Below are positions 43,700 through 55,204 of a stretch of 64,000 nt of DNA, piece after piece (within the stretch, counting starts at the first letter, position 1; each line of letters starts with the position of its first letter). The position numbers were made by a program, and so were the translations under genes. The DNA is taken from positions 5,294,608-5,358,607 of the forward strand of contig OU696573.1 of NCBI GenBank assembly GCA_916048095.2, read 5' to 3'. The stretch is from Sacculina carcini (taxonomy: Eukaryota > Arthropoda > Thecostraca > Sacculinidae). The notes beneath the pieces are model-generated. The model saw only the letters and a program-made list of their open reading frames with translations. It searched no databases and was not told the DNA's origin.

Positions 43700-45330
43700 C
43701 CGGCGTTGTCGCGCAGGGTAAGTTCACTGCACATCTCGTGTCGAGGACGGTGAAGTTAGCGAATTCGGTCTGCTTGCACGTGTGTTTTCGGATCTTGACT
43801 CCGATGAAAGTGGATGTGGTGAATCGGGTGGCGTTGAAATGCAGTAACACGTATGTTCTGCAAGGAGTGGTGTCTCCGGAGAACTCAGCTCAGTTTGTTT
43901 TGGTGCTGGAGTTTTCGTTTCTGTTTCATTTTGGTATGCTGGAGGAGTTTGGTTGAATGTGTTTCGATTTGCTGGCATGTTTACCTGATGTGGATTTGTG
44001 GTGGTATGTGGTGATGAATATGGTATATTTACCAATGGAGCGCGTGTAATGAACGGTGTGTATTTCCGGAGAAAACGACGATTTCGGAGAGTAACACGAC
44101 CAGATCCGTCCACGCGGATGACATATTGGTCAAATTGACGCACCTCGATGACTACACCTGTTTTGTCCCATCTTGTGGGAAACGGTCCGATTTGGCTCTG
44201 TATGCGGACACAATCGCATAAAATCAATGGTTGCAGGTGTTGTGTGTGCTCGGAGAGACGTTCTGATGTCAGCATGTGGGGTTTACGCAGGGCTTCTTCT
44301 CTTGCCATGAGCGTCTCACGCCAGGTTGGGTGAGGCTCGTACTCTCCAGGGTGGATGGGTATGAAATCGCGTATTGGTCGACCGAATATACACATTGCTG
44401 GTGACAGATGCGTGGTGGGGTCGGGTGTGTTCCGATATTGGAGCATCGCGCGCTGGAATATGTCAGTGTCTAAGCGACCGTGTCCATCCGTGTTGTCTGT
44501 CAGCATACGTTTGACAATTTTCACACCGACCTCGGCGCGGCAGTTACTGTGTGGATTCGCAACTGAGGAGATTCGATGCGAGACGCCCCAACTTTGGAGG
44601 AATTTGGCAGTCTGGCATGACGTGAATTCTGGTCCTCGGTCCGATGTGAGTTCGTCGCTGATGCCGTATGTGACAAATACGCGTCTCAAGGCGGATATGA
44701 GTCCAGCCTCTCCTTCGTTGGATTGCTCAACAATGGGCCAATTACTGTATCGGTCCACGATAACTAGGTAATTACGACCGTGATAATGAAAATAATCGCT
44801 GACTATGTGCTGGAATGGATATTGTGGCATGCATGGCGGTGTCGGTGGTGGCTGGGGTTGTGAAGGAGCCATTTTGTTGCATGCAGAGCATCTCTCGCGA
44901 ACTGATACGATTTCTTGGGTCAAACCTGGCCAAAAGAAGGAAGAATCTGCTCGAGAGCACATCTGAGTGACTCCTTGGTGTGCGGCGTGGAGCGCCCGCA
45001 ATATTCGTTCACGCAATGACGGTGGTATAACTATACGGTCATTGTATAGTATGATGCCGTCGTAGCTGGTGAGGCTGTCTCTGAACCTGTAGAAGATACG
45101 TAGGGCAGGTGGCATAAGTATGCCGGTGGGCGGAAATCCTTCGTTGATGAACTCATGGAGTTTCTGCATATGCTGATCATTGGTGGTTGCTAGCCTCACG
45201 TCATCCCATGTTACTGTTTGGATTATTTCCGTCGATGCGATGTCGTCAGGTAAGTGGACTGGGTCTGGTTCGTTTGCTGGATTCCGTGAAACGGCGTCGG
45301 CCGCTTTGTGACATACTCCTGATGTGTATA
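43700..45330 (-). pseudogene. integrase region of element D
   Basis: From the N side: a short RNase H end ([17 protein letters not shown]), then an H-H-C-C finger ([23 protein letters not shown] to CSACNKMAP). The catalytic core has [35 protein letters not shown] and [15 protein letters not shown], so D, D and E are in place. The C-terminal part has [17 protein letters not shown] and a proline- and threonine-rich tail. The [14 protein letters not shown] type is usual in Mag-like and related metazoan gypsy clades. It would insert the cDNA. Confidence 0.88.
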
Positions 45331-45399
45331 CCATGCGAAAATGGTACCTCAGCGTTTAATGTTTACCTCAGCGAAAATGGTACCTCCGAGAGATATGTC

Positions 45400-47900
45400 T
45401 CCAAACAATTTCAGAAGCGGTTTTTGATCCACTGAGATGGTTAGATTGGGACACCCCAAACAAAATGTCGCGCTTTGTTGAGGGCGCCCACGACAGCCAG
45501 GGCCTCTCCTTCGATTGGGGCGTACCTTGATGTACAACGACTTCCTACTAATGTGATTGCTCATCTTCTTTTGCAGCAAAATGGAGCGGTGGATGAATTT
45601 TTGCAGTGTTTTTGAAATAGCCAAAAACCGATCCCAGTTTTGGACCAGTCTGTTGCAAGGCACGTGGGCTTCGTCGGGTCAAAAATTTCGACACAGTGGC
45701 GTATGCTCTCCAGAATGTTTTGCTTCGATTCGTTGAAGATCTTGTCCAGTTCGGCGTTCCATTGGAACTTCGTGCTCGGTTTCAGTAAGTCTCGTAGGGG
45801 AAGCAATTTAGATGATGATGCGAGTGTGAATGATACCTGGTTTATGAGCCCGAACCAACTTCGAATGTCCGTGATATTTTTCGGTGTAGGAAACCGTTGG
45901 ATGGCGTCGGTATAACGTGAGCTGGGCATCACTCTGGTGGGCGTAACAGTGATACCTGCAAATTCCACAGTTGTTTTGGTGAATACGAATTTAGATGGAT
46001 TCAGAACAATGCCGTTACGCCCACATGTGTTCAGCCAGTCGACAGCTTGAAAGAACGCTGCTTCGATGGAAGAGGACGATAAGATGGCATCGTCCACACA
46101 CTTGGTGTAGTGTCGAGTGTCGGAAACGATTTCATCGAACCTTCGAGTGTGCCCGTCACCAGAGGCGATGTAACCTTGGGGTGCAACACAGTAGCGGTAT
46201 CTACCCCAAGGTGTAATGAATGTTGTCAAATGGCGGTCTTTTCCGTCAAGCGGAATGCTGTGGTATCCATTCCATGCGATGAATGTAGTTTTGAATGTGT
46301 TTGGGGGCACTGCCCGTGCTTGGTGGAATGGCGATTGAGTGTGGTGAGTTTCTCGTACAGCGTATCGATTGAGAGCTTGAAAATCGACTGTTCTCCGAGG
46401 TTCCCCGGATTTTTTCGGGCAGACTACCATCCTGTGACACCACGTAACCGGTGTACCCACGGGCACTGGTTCTATGACACCGAGCCGAACGTCACGATCC
46501 AATCCGTCTTTCACAGATTTTTGCCAGTAGACTGTGATAGGAATAGGCGTATGATGCACGGTTGGTACCGCTGCGGGGTCTACCATCAAGCTCATTGGGG
46601 GACCGGACATTGTCGGCAGTCGTTGATGTTCGCACGTATTGAATGTGCTGGAGCCATAATACTTCAGTAGCCATTCCTCCAATTGTTTCCTGTTGTGTTC
46701 GGTAGGTGCAAAAGGTAGTTTACGCGGGTGCGGTGGTGGTGTACTCCGTCGCAGGCAACCACAGGTGTGCCTGTCATCCTCGCTGGCCATTGTCGACATA
46801 GCAGCGCTGTTAGCTCCGCCTATCATGGGGAACGATCGAGGTATGACGCCTAGTGCAACGCAAGCTTGTTTCGACAAGAAGAGTTTATCTGTCGCATCGG
46901 TGAAGTACACCAGCTGACGAGTTTCGTGCAGTTTGTTGTTTGATGATGTTCCGGTGATCCTCAGCGCGAGGGCCACGATGATGGGGATGCTTTTATTGTT
47001 GGCGGCCACCATCTGCAAACTCACTGGAGTGAGGTGTGATCTATTGAGACTTAGCAGGTGTAGCAAATTCATACCCGCTAAGCAGGATTGGCAGCCGGTG
47101 TCTGCGGTGCCTTGAAAAAATACAGATGCAGTAGGTCTGCTTAGCGAGGAAACCAGATCCAGGGCTGATGCATCTTCAGGATGTGCCACAATGGACACTT
47201 CAATTGTCGGCTGAGGAGCGGATGGGCGCTTTTGCCATGTTTTCTTGTCCTCGTCAAAAATATGATGCTCGAGGTTGGCTGCCATATGCTCACGTTGTAA
47301 GACTGAACACAACATCTCATACGTGTGTTTAGTGCAATGTACGTGTGAAATGCGGCTTGTCATACTAGTTCGAGAGCGATTTCGTGTGTCAAGTGTGGCA
47401 GGTCGGCACAATTTTTCGAAGTGATGCAGTTTACCGCATTCCGAGCAAGTGTGATTGTATGCTGGACAACTGGCTATGCGAGCTTGTCGACTGCGTCCGT
47501 GTCCAATTTCCCCACAGTGACCGCATTTTTGAATGGGTATCCTTTGATGAGTTTGCTGCTCTTTTTGTGCCATGGCTGCCTTCATTTCGCGTTTATATGA
47601 GCTGGTGGCCGATGCTGATGTTATCCTCGTGCTGATGTCAATATGTTGGGCGGATCGTTTGCCACTTTCCCTGGCTTCAGCCAATCGTACGGTTTCGTCG
47701 AGGGTCATGCTCTGATGCGCCTTGCTGAGTAGGTCCAGGCGGATTTCGTCATCTGCGAGGCCGCGTATCAGGGAGTCTCTGATCATATCGGGACTGTAGT
47801 TTAGGGTCCGCTGATATTCACATACGATTGTGAAGTCACATACGCCTGATTGACCTCGCAGGCGAGCAGCAAAGGCCCTTACCGATTCACCGTGGTCTTG
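45400..47900 (-). pseudogene. gag end, protease, RT and RNase H region of element D
   Basis: Starts with a capsid segment (ESVRAFAARLRGQSGVCDF, IRDSLIRGLADDEIRLDLL), then C-rich knuckles (CGHCGEIGHGR, CPAYNHTCSECGKLHHFEKLC). Protease: GTADTGCQSCLAG. RT: GVIEPVPVGTPVTWCHRMVV, PRRTVDFQALNRY, FIAWNGYHSIPLD, YRYCVAPQGYIASGDGH and a CVDDAIL box in place of Y-x-DD. RNase H: PTCLATDWSKTGIGFWLFQ. The C at the first position of the catalytic box is unusual but occurs in some related animal elements. It corresponds to the usual pol order. Confidence 0.86.
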
Positions 47901-47909
47901 CTGCATTTT

Positions 47910-48345
47910 CTGTAATTAAAGTCTGGCCACCATTGTGTTCTCTCGGCGGACGGCCAGGGACTTTATGCTGTCTAGCACTGCTTGCTCGCTCGCGTCGGAC
48001 AAGCTTCCAAAATATCGTACGATGTCTCGCCGGAGGTCTTCATCGCAGCATTCGAGCAGCTGGAACACTTTGCCATCATCGTCGAGTCGAGTTGCTTTCT
48101 TATAGTCGTTCCACCTCTGTGTGAAGTATGACCACTCCTCGGCTGTTCCGCCTGACGCTATCACAGGACGTTTTACCTTTTCGGCTTGCGGCATCAGAGC
48201 CGATTGCAAGGGCCGGTGTGGGTGTGCTGAACGCTCGTGTAGGTCTATGAGGCGTAACAAGACTGCTTCTGGAGTTTCTGACGGCCATGATACTGTACAG
48301 TCTTGGACGGGACATTCTATGACTGTTCGCTCACTCGACATTTTC
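47910..48345 (-). pseudogene. gag N-terminal region of element D
   Basis: The ATG is at 48341-48339 on the minus strand: MSSERTVIECPVQDC followed by a second C-H pattern (ETPEAVLLRLIDLHERSAH), together a possible C2H2-like finger. Then EEWSYFTQRWNDYKKATRL and LLECCDEDLRRDIVRYFG, a gag matrix/capsid start often seen in D-type elements of molluscs, echinoderms and cnidarians. The 5' leader upstream is split by C3. Confidence 0.72.
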
Positions 48346-48367
48346 AGAGGATTTCAAGTAAACATAT

Positions 48368-48722
48368 TGAAGTATGTATTGTATAACGATGCAGTGGTGA
48401 TATGATGAAAATAACACACACCCAAGGGAAGAACAACAACGCTAATTCCGTCTTAGTGAACAACACGCAAACACGCAAATACAACACACACACAGCGCGC
48501 AAATACCGTCGACTCCTGCACCGCACTGCCGCTCGTCTCAGCTCGTACCCGTCTCCTCTCGCCTGCAAGATGACACCGCTGCAGCACTTGCACCACTCCG
48601 CACAGACACGCATACACACATACGCACATATACTTTGCTGAATCAACATTGCTATACATAGCGTCAATCTACCAACGCCGCACTGACGCAACACACACAC
48701 TCATCACATATACAACACCACA
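48368..48722 (-). repeat. 3' LTR of C3
   Basis: On the minus strand TGTGGTGTTG to ACATACTTCA, 355 bp; about six differences from the other LTR. Confidence 0.93.
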
Positions 48723-48739
48723 CGCCCCCGTGATATATA

Positions 48740-50480
48740 AATCATAACTCATAATCTTGTAACCACACCGGCGGTCTCCTGATCCTAGACGACCTCCGAA
48801 GAACGTCACTACGAGACTGCTCATCATCAGTTTCTCTTCCATTTTCTTCATCATCGCTCACAAACGGCAATCGCCCCCCTGCCTGATCCGCATCATCCTC
48901 GACCGCATCACCACTTGGCCGGAGGAAGGACACGTCATTTGCGCTTTCTTCGTTGACAGGGCGCAAGTCCAACACATGACGCGGCATCCCATCCACCTCC
49001 AAGTTCACGTCAGATACAACACCAGTCACACGTCCGGGTAACCATCGGGAAGTACAGCGAGCATTCACAGGCTTCACGACAACCTTTTGACCCACGACAT
49101 ACCTGCATGACTTCTCATACTCAAATTTCGCGGGTTGCGACCTTGGATGTCGCCATTTGTAGGTGTGTAAAGCAGCACTCTGGGTCGAATCATTGCTAGC
49201 AGCGTCTTGGATGGCCAGATTATAAAAGAACACTGCATCCAGAGGAGAACCACCAGTGCGAGCAGCTGTCCGCTTTATCATCCTGTGATTCCGCTCCACT
49301 ATACCATTGCCGGCAGGCCTATATGCCGCACGAAACCTCTTGCGAACTCCCCATCGCTGGCACAAGCTGGATATTGCAGCAGATCTGAACGTTCTACTGT
49401 TGTCCATGAGAACCTCTGACGGAGGCCCTCTTTCCCTGAAAACCTGTTCCAAATTTGTGGCTACCTCCGCCATATTTTTGCTGTCTACTTGTCTCCACAC
49501 AGCAAATCGACTAGGACCACAGTCAGTAATGCTTAAATAACAGCGACCTTGATAGTGCGTGGTGTCAACTGCTAACCGGGCCCAATTTTTCTCCACCGAC
49601 AACGAGCCAGTATCATGACGAGCAGGCGGTGGATCTATCACTGAACACCGCTTCACACATTGCTTCATTTCGTCAATTGTCACATCCTGCATCATCATTT
49701 TAGCCAGTTGATAGGTTTTGTCGACGCCGAAGTGATGATCTTGATGGAGCGTATCTAATGAAACGACACACATTGCAGTAGATGCGTCATCGTTATCATT
49801 ATTTTTAGCACACGGTTCGTCGCGCTTTCCGATCTTTTCGCTCTTGAACCATTTCTTGTCCACCCTTGTCAGCACATCAGCCTTATTCTTTTCTGATCTT
49901 ACCAAAGTCACTGACAGATCCAAATCTAGTTCACACACCACATCATTCAAAATCGACAACCGCCTTTTAACCAACATTTCAGACATACCAGTGACTTTTA
50001 TCCTGCGATCCCCTGTGATTGTAGAATTAACCCACTTGTGAACGGTCGCAGAATCAGTCATCACTTCAATTCTTTTCAAATCCCATTTCAGAGCCAAATT
50101 TATTCCCTTAACGAAAGCGTCCAGCTCGGCGATATTCATGTGTTGGCTATCATCTGGCTTTCGGAGCCAGGTAGCAACTTCCACCGTGCGACCAGCTATC
50201 TCTACTAGAACTCCTACGGCCAATCCACTGGCGTCGCACCACACTCGTCCTGAGTTCCCAGACGGTACGTAAAATGCTCCCTTCACTGGATCATCTCTCA
50301 AAATGCGTGCCAGTATTTCCCTCACCATGTTGACAGCGTCATCTCCAACCCTATCACCCCAATTCACTCCCTCACTGACTCTCTTTGTAAAACTGCACGC
50401 CACTCTGAGCCAACCACATACAGGATAATGCCCGACAATTCTACCACACACGGAAAATAGCTGACGTTTTGTCATGGAAT
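48740..50480 (-). pseudogene. RNase H and integrase region of C3
   Basis: A 577-codon stretch. It opens with the RT thumb end FSVCGRIVGHYPVCGWLRVAC shared by all lineage-C copies. RNase H: RVWCDASGLAVGVLVEI (D), NIAELDAFVKGINLAL (E), EVMTDSATVHKW (D). Integrase follows with C-x-x-x-C finger remains, D,D,E motifs (AVDTTHYQGRCYLS, VLMDNSRTF, GNGIVERNHR) and the C-terminal SH3-like part RVTGVVSDVNLEVDGMPRHV. It ends in SSRIRRPPVWLQDY, a basic tail found in the same place in element E. Confidence 0.88.
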
Positions 50481-52515
50481 GTCATGTCATGGAATAATGG
50501 TCAACGTCCTCAAGACTTGGCAAGACATTTCCTCGTCCAAAAGACAACTCGCTCTTATCATCTCTTTTCAGCGCCAGTCCCAAAACGCGTCCGCCATCTA
50601 ACTTCTCAGGTGCCTTTGCCACAAGTCCAAATCGAGCTAGATGCTTAACAACACTCATAGCTGATATGACATCCTCGTTTACAATAACATCGTCAATGTA
50701 AAAGTCAGTTGCTGATTGTATTTTCTCGTCCTGCTCCAACACTTTCTTCACGATTTTTGACATGATTTTGGGAGCACTGCTTAACCCAAAGCCAAGTCTT
50801 GTCAAAATATACACTATCCCTTTGAAAATTACACGTTGTTAACGCCACAGATTTTCATCTACATGAATTTGCAGGTAAGCCGATTTCAAGTCAACAATTT
50901 TCAAATTTCTAGACATTCTCCTCCACTTTCGTAGGGCTTCACTGCACACTGCCACATCCTATCCAGGGTTACTCTCAACAGAACAGTTCAATTCCCGAAA
51001 GTCCATGACAGGTCTGACTTTATGTTTATTAGCCTGCAAAACGGCCATCAACGGTATTATGCCCTTCTTGTCTCGTTGATCGTCACACTTTTTCAACCAA
51101 CCCAAAGAGATCCAACGTTGAACCTCTTCATCGAACTCCTGCTTCAGTTTGGGGTCATAAGCACTTTTGTAGCAGTCTACTGCGTTATTCAGTACAGGAG
51201 GCCCGTTTTGCCACTTGTACTTCACCACCCATTTTTCCCCGTCGAACCTCGCCTCAAAATCACTGTCAGCAATGAATAGGCTCGGTATTGCATCGTGCAA
51301 AGACGCTTCCCCACGCTGGGTAACCTCATCGACTAGACAAGCAACACCTTCCGCTTTGTCTGCCCCACTGTCCGCTTCAACACTTATCCCTCCAAACACC
51401 ACGCCTCTAGCTCCTATATACGCGCCCCCGAGTCTCATAATCACGTCCAAACCAAGAATTACCTTGACATCACCCAACAATCTGTCTGACACAATAACAT
51501 TCATACGAAAAAACTCACCTCCAACGGACAGATAAATCATCGCTGTACCCGCACACTCGACACTCCGACCGTCAACACTGGTCACGCGACAAAACCCACG
51601 AACACGACACACAAACTCCCGCAGGACAATTGTTTTAGTGCAGCCCGTGTCAACAACAGCACTCACACGACGCCCGTTGACAACGGCTGAGACACAAGGT
51701 AGCGCCTCTACAGCTCGTTGTGAGTCGGGAGAGCTGCCGGCGCACCAGTTCTCCCCTCGTCGTTTCCCGAAGAGCCACCGACTGCAGCGTGAGATACGTC
51801 CGACTATCGCTGACAAAACCGCATCAAATGAGACCCCCCACATCGGAAACACTCGATACTGCGCCGACTCCCCTTTGATGACACGTTTGAACCGCGAACG
51901 ACACGACCACAATCCCTCGCCAGGTGTGGGCCGCCGCAATTAAAACATCCGCTGAACGGCTTCTTCTCCTCGACTCGCACGCTCCTCGAGACCATCGCCG
52001 CTCCTCCGCTTTCCTCTTCCAACAACACTCGAGCTCGTTCAATGACATCATCCAGACCGACCGTTTTAATGTTCGCCATAGTTCTTAGCTCCTCGGACAC
52101 ATCTCGAGGCATCCCCGTCACAAAGGCATTTTTCAATACCTCGTCATGCTCCATGTCGGCCACCTTCGCTAGCTTTCTGAGAGTGGACATATATGCGTCT
52201 GCACACTCTCCGCTCCACTTGCAACAGGCGAATCTTTCGTAGGCCGAAAATCTGTTAATGGAGAATGACTCAAGGAACTTCTGTTTTATCTTGTCGTGCA
52301 CATTCTTTTCTCTTCGCTCATCTCATTAAATACATCATATGCCTTTCCGTCGAGAAAAAGCGGCAACACATACGCCAGGTCGCTGATCTTCTGTAGTTTG
52401 GCGACTTTCTCGAACTTATCAATCCACTGCACCACGTCTTGTCCTCCATCGAACTGCCACATGACATCATTTAGCTTCAGGTTCGCTATGACGATAATGG
52501 GGAGCCGAAATAGCT

Positions 52516-52870
52516 TGAAGTATGTATTGTATAAAGATGCAGTGGTGATATGATGAAAATAACACACACCCAAGGGAAGAACAACAACGCTAATTCCGTC
52601 TTAGAGAACAACACGCAAACACGCAAATACAACACACACACAGCGCGCAAATACTGTCGACTCCTGCACCGCACTGCCGCTCGTCTCAGCTCGTACCCGT
52701 CTCCTCTCGCCTGCAAGATGACACCGCTGCAGCACTTGCACCACTCCGCACAGACACGCATACACACACACGCACATACACTTTGCTGAATCAACATTGC
52801 TATACATAGCGTCAATCTACCAACGCCGCTCTGACGCAACACACACACTCATCACATATACAACACCACA
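52516..52870 (-). repeat. 5' LTR of C3
   Basis: Matches 48368-48722. The CATAT duplication follows at 52871. Confidence 0.93.
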
Positions 52871-52883
52871 CATATTGTTGTCA

Positions 52884-53184
52884 TAAATAAGCATGAACCA
52901 TTTGTCGATATATTTTAAAGATCAACAATGACAACAATATCTGGCAAATGCAAGCAGAACAATATAATTAATACATGCTGGACATGAATATAACAATACA
53001 TTGGATATATTTACTTGTCAGTCATTGTAAAACAATAATACATTGAACATGTGAATATTACCATGAATCATGACAGTAATACGTTTAAAATGATGTTTAT
53101 CAGCTGTGGTTGTTGTTGTTGCGCAATCATATTATCCGGTGCAAAGTCTAATTCACGTGACGTTAGTCGCATGATACTTCTCTA
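52884..53184 (-). repeat. 5' LTR of element D
   Basis: 301 bp matching 43327-43628. The 5-bp ATTCC duplication follows at 53185. Confidence 0.9.
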
Positions 53185-53189
53185 ATTCC

Positions 53190-53820
53190 TTTTTGCTTGA
53201 GAGCAAATTTTGGTCATGTTCATTCTATTTAATCCTTTTCATAATCCATGAGGAGACAACCACGACAGCCTTGAGCGTGAAATGGTCTAAAAAGGCCGAA
53301 AAGCTTTCGTAACAACAACTTCCGCCCTGTCTGATCTGATCTTGCATTATTACTCGGATTGTGTGATCTGCCTTAACTTTACGAAGAAAATGACGTTGAA
53401 GGTCTCTGATTTATGGCAATGCGTCCAAAAAATTCACACAGATCCTTTCTATTGGTGAGTGTTTTGTTTGTTAACTTCATCTTATCTTCTGTTTTCTACA
53501 CGTCTCTTCTTATCTTTTATTGAGACAAAGTTAATATTGTTGTATTTAGGCTTTTTTTCCTCGATTTCCTCCCTTTATTTTTTGTTAAATAAGAGTTCAT
53601 TGGTCTCCAAGCTCTGCTCGTAACGGCGCTATGCCAAGTATTTTTGCGGGTTGAACCGCTATTGTGGTATATAAGAATAATTATTCCATGATTGTCGGCT
53701 GAAGATACCAATACCCAAATTGAAGGGATTCACCACATTACTGTACATTTGTACAGCTTCATCCGCAAATCTAATTCATCCCGGTATGCTTACTTTCCCA
53801 CCTGATGATGTTTGCGTTCC
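53190..53820. other. no gene recognised; possible decayed PLE end
   Basis: Unassigned host-side sequence. Near 53285-53315 the phrase ggtctaaaaaggccgaaa then agctttcgtaac resembles the second half of a PLE hammerhead (stem II, GAAA, palindromic AGCT), but the CUGANGA box is not present. Confidence 0.4.
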
Positions 53821-54363
53821 TCAGGTTATCTGGCCGAGCAACCTCCAGCTCTTGAGGAAAGACACGGCACGGACTGGGTCGTTCCACAGTCCCCTTGTGG
53901 ATTTAATTTTGTGTTGGCTTTTGAGTTGTGTGTGTGTGCTGTGCAGTGTTCCATGATGTGTGTGCCCTTGTATCATTCTGGCGCTATACGAAATACATGT
54001 TTGTTGTTGTTGTTGTTGTGTGATGGTGTGTGGTGCTGAATTGCAATCTGGACAGGTGTCATCAATTGAGTCATTCAGCCTTTTCTGATATGACAGAAGG
54101 GCAGGATGATAACCGCATCTCAATGTGGCCAGATGTACCTTGTTTTCGCTTGTGAGTGTGTTTTCTGATTTTTGTATGTCCGGTGGGTGTCCTCGTAGGA
54201 CTGTATTGTGTTGTAGTGGGTGTATAGCTTTCCGTGTGATCTCTGTGTGTATGTGTTTCTTGATTGATGTGCCTGGGGAGCTGGTGGAAGTGATGTGAAA
54301 TTTTGTATGTGGTAAAGTGTGCTTGGTGTTGTTTTCATGTTTCTGCTTGTGTTTTCTTGTCAA
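53821..54363 (-). pseudogene. LINE ORF2 C-terminal fragment, split by another LINE tail
   Basis: Minus-strand codons read HLATLRCGYHPALLSYQKRL and DTCPDCNSAPHT, the familiar tail of many LINE proteins with L-R-x-G-H-x-x-L and a C-x-x-C-x-x-x-P-H-T knuckle; after a gap come STRGLWNDPVRAVSFLKSW, the very end of the same type of protein. The gap is the insertion at about 53895-54020. The upstream part (54100-54363) carries HNTVLRGHPPDIQKSE, a variable linker. The RT is missing. Confidence 0.8.
53895..54020 (+). mobile_element. short L2-like LINE 3' tail inserted in another LINE
   Basis: Plus-strand sequence with tctggcgctatacgaaatac and a TTG-repeat tail (54000-54019), matching the 3' ends of the L2-like LINEs. 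It interrupts the LINE frame between PHT and TRGLW. The left edge is approximate. Confidence 0.75.
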
Positions 54364-54792
54364 ATTTCAGTTTTCTCCGTAATACAAAGTATTTTCCTCA
54401 AAAATTGGTTAGACTTGGACATTGTTATTTATATATTCCTAATTAGCATGTTCATATGCATCCCATAACATCGGCATAGTATTGAAATATTAAAATTAAA
54501 TTGGTCTATTACACATTGGATAAATGCGTAATTCTACCCTTTTTTAAATATTCAAATGTTTTTGCTGAAAAATTGGTTAAAGATAGTGATTTAATTTTAT
54601 TATATTGTTACTAAGCGCAAAATAAACTGTCTCAATACTTTGACAAGTATAAAGTTTCTAAAATCGACCCATTCCATTGTAAATCACTAAAATGTGTAAA
54701 ACAGTTTCGCCCAAATTCAAAGTGATTTCCTCAGAAATAGGCTAAACTTGGACATTTAATTTGTTCTCTTAATGAGCATAGTTACATGTATC
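54364..54792 (+). repeat. ~165-bp satellite in ~330-bp dimers, left of element E
   Basis: The phrase ctgaaaaattggttaa and close variants recur at about 54393, 54567 and 54732, roughly every 165-170 bp. Other phrases, such as cccataacatc and atcgaccca, recur only every second unit (about 330-340 bp) and reappear beyond element E. No coding. Confidence 0.75.
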
Positions 54793-55188
54793 TGTGGAGT
54801 TTGTATGCGTGTTTGTCTGTGTGTGTGTGTATGTGTGTGTGTGTGTTTGTGTGTGTGTTTGTGTGTGTGTTTGTGTGTGTGTGTGGGTCTGTTTGTCTTT
54901 GTGTGTTCGTCAAAGTGTATGTACGAGCAAGTGTGATTTAGTGTTTGCTATCCTTGTTCGTTGTCCAGTGCTTGAAGCGGCGTCACGTGACTCGTACACT
55001 TTAAGGTTATATAAGCGCTGTGTTCCATTGTGAAGGAGGAGTGAGTGATCAGTTGCGGCCGTGATAACTGAGCGTGCGCTTGAGTGAGTTGTGGTGCGAG
55101 ATTGGTGGATTATTGTGTATTATCGCGTATATTCCAGTGAACCTGTGCGCGAGTGTGCACGCAATATACAGATGTTTTTTTAATTACA
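54793..55188 (+). repeat. 5' LTR of element E
   Basis: TGTGGAGTTTG to TAATTACA, 396 bp. It contains a GT microsatellite, an E-box (CACGTG at 54984-54989) and a TATA-like TTATATAAG at 55008-55016, which fits a promoter driving the element RNA. Confidence 0.93.
55008..55016 (+). promoter_or_regulatory. TATA-like box in LTR of element E
   Basis: TTATATAAG lies about two-thirds into the LTR with a CACGTG box 20 bp upstream; the same pair occurs in the right LTR. A transcription start 25-30 bp downstream is inferred. Confidence 0.55.
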
Positions 55189-55204
55189 AGCTATTTCGGC
55201 TATA

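Larger units (their letters stand above)
48368..52870 (-). mobile_element. lineage-C Ty3/gypsy element C3, nested in D
   Basis: Minus strand, 4.5 kb. LTRs at 48368-48722 and 52516-52870 (355 bp each, about 98% alike by eye); CATAT flanks on both sides (48363-48367 and 52871-52875). A purine tract (ATCACGGGGGCG, minus strand) precedes the left LTR. Gag at about 51.8-52.5 kb (CFNCGGPHLARDC and CFRCGGSHLMRFC knuckles), protease at about 51.6 kb (AVVDTGCTKTIV), RT at about 50.4-51.2 kb (RPVMDFRELN, LTRLGFGLSSAPKIM, FYIDDVIV), RNase H at about 49.9-50.4 kb and integrase at about 48.8-49.8 kb (HFGVDKTYQLAK, DTTHYQGRCY, EVLMDNSRTF, NGIVERNHRMIK). About four breaks. It inserted in the 5' leader of D. 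Confidence 0.92.
43327..53184 (-). mobile_element. Ty3/gypsy LTR element D, hosting a nested element
   Basis: Minus strand. LTRs at 43327-43628 and 52884-53184, about 96% alike by eye, flanked by ATTCC on both outer sides (43322-43326 and 53185-53189). A purine tract (CTTGGGGGGCG on the minus strand) lies just inside the left LTR. Between the right LTR and gag sits the complete insertion C3 (48368-52870). Without C3 the element is about 5.35 kb. Parts: gag at about 47.9-48.34 kb, zinc-knuckle/protease/RT/RNase H at about 45.4-47.9 kb, integrase at about 43.7-45.3 kb. It has about three breaks besides the insertion. The LTR ends are TA...TA, not the usual TG...CA. Confidence 0.9.

Noticed and set aside
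54793-55033. Open frame rich in V and C at the start of element E
   Set aside because: It is the GT microsatellite within the LTR, not a protein.
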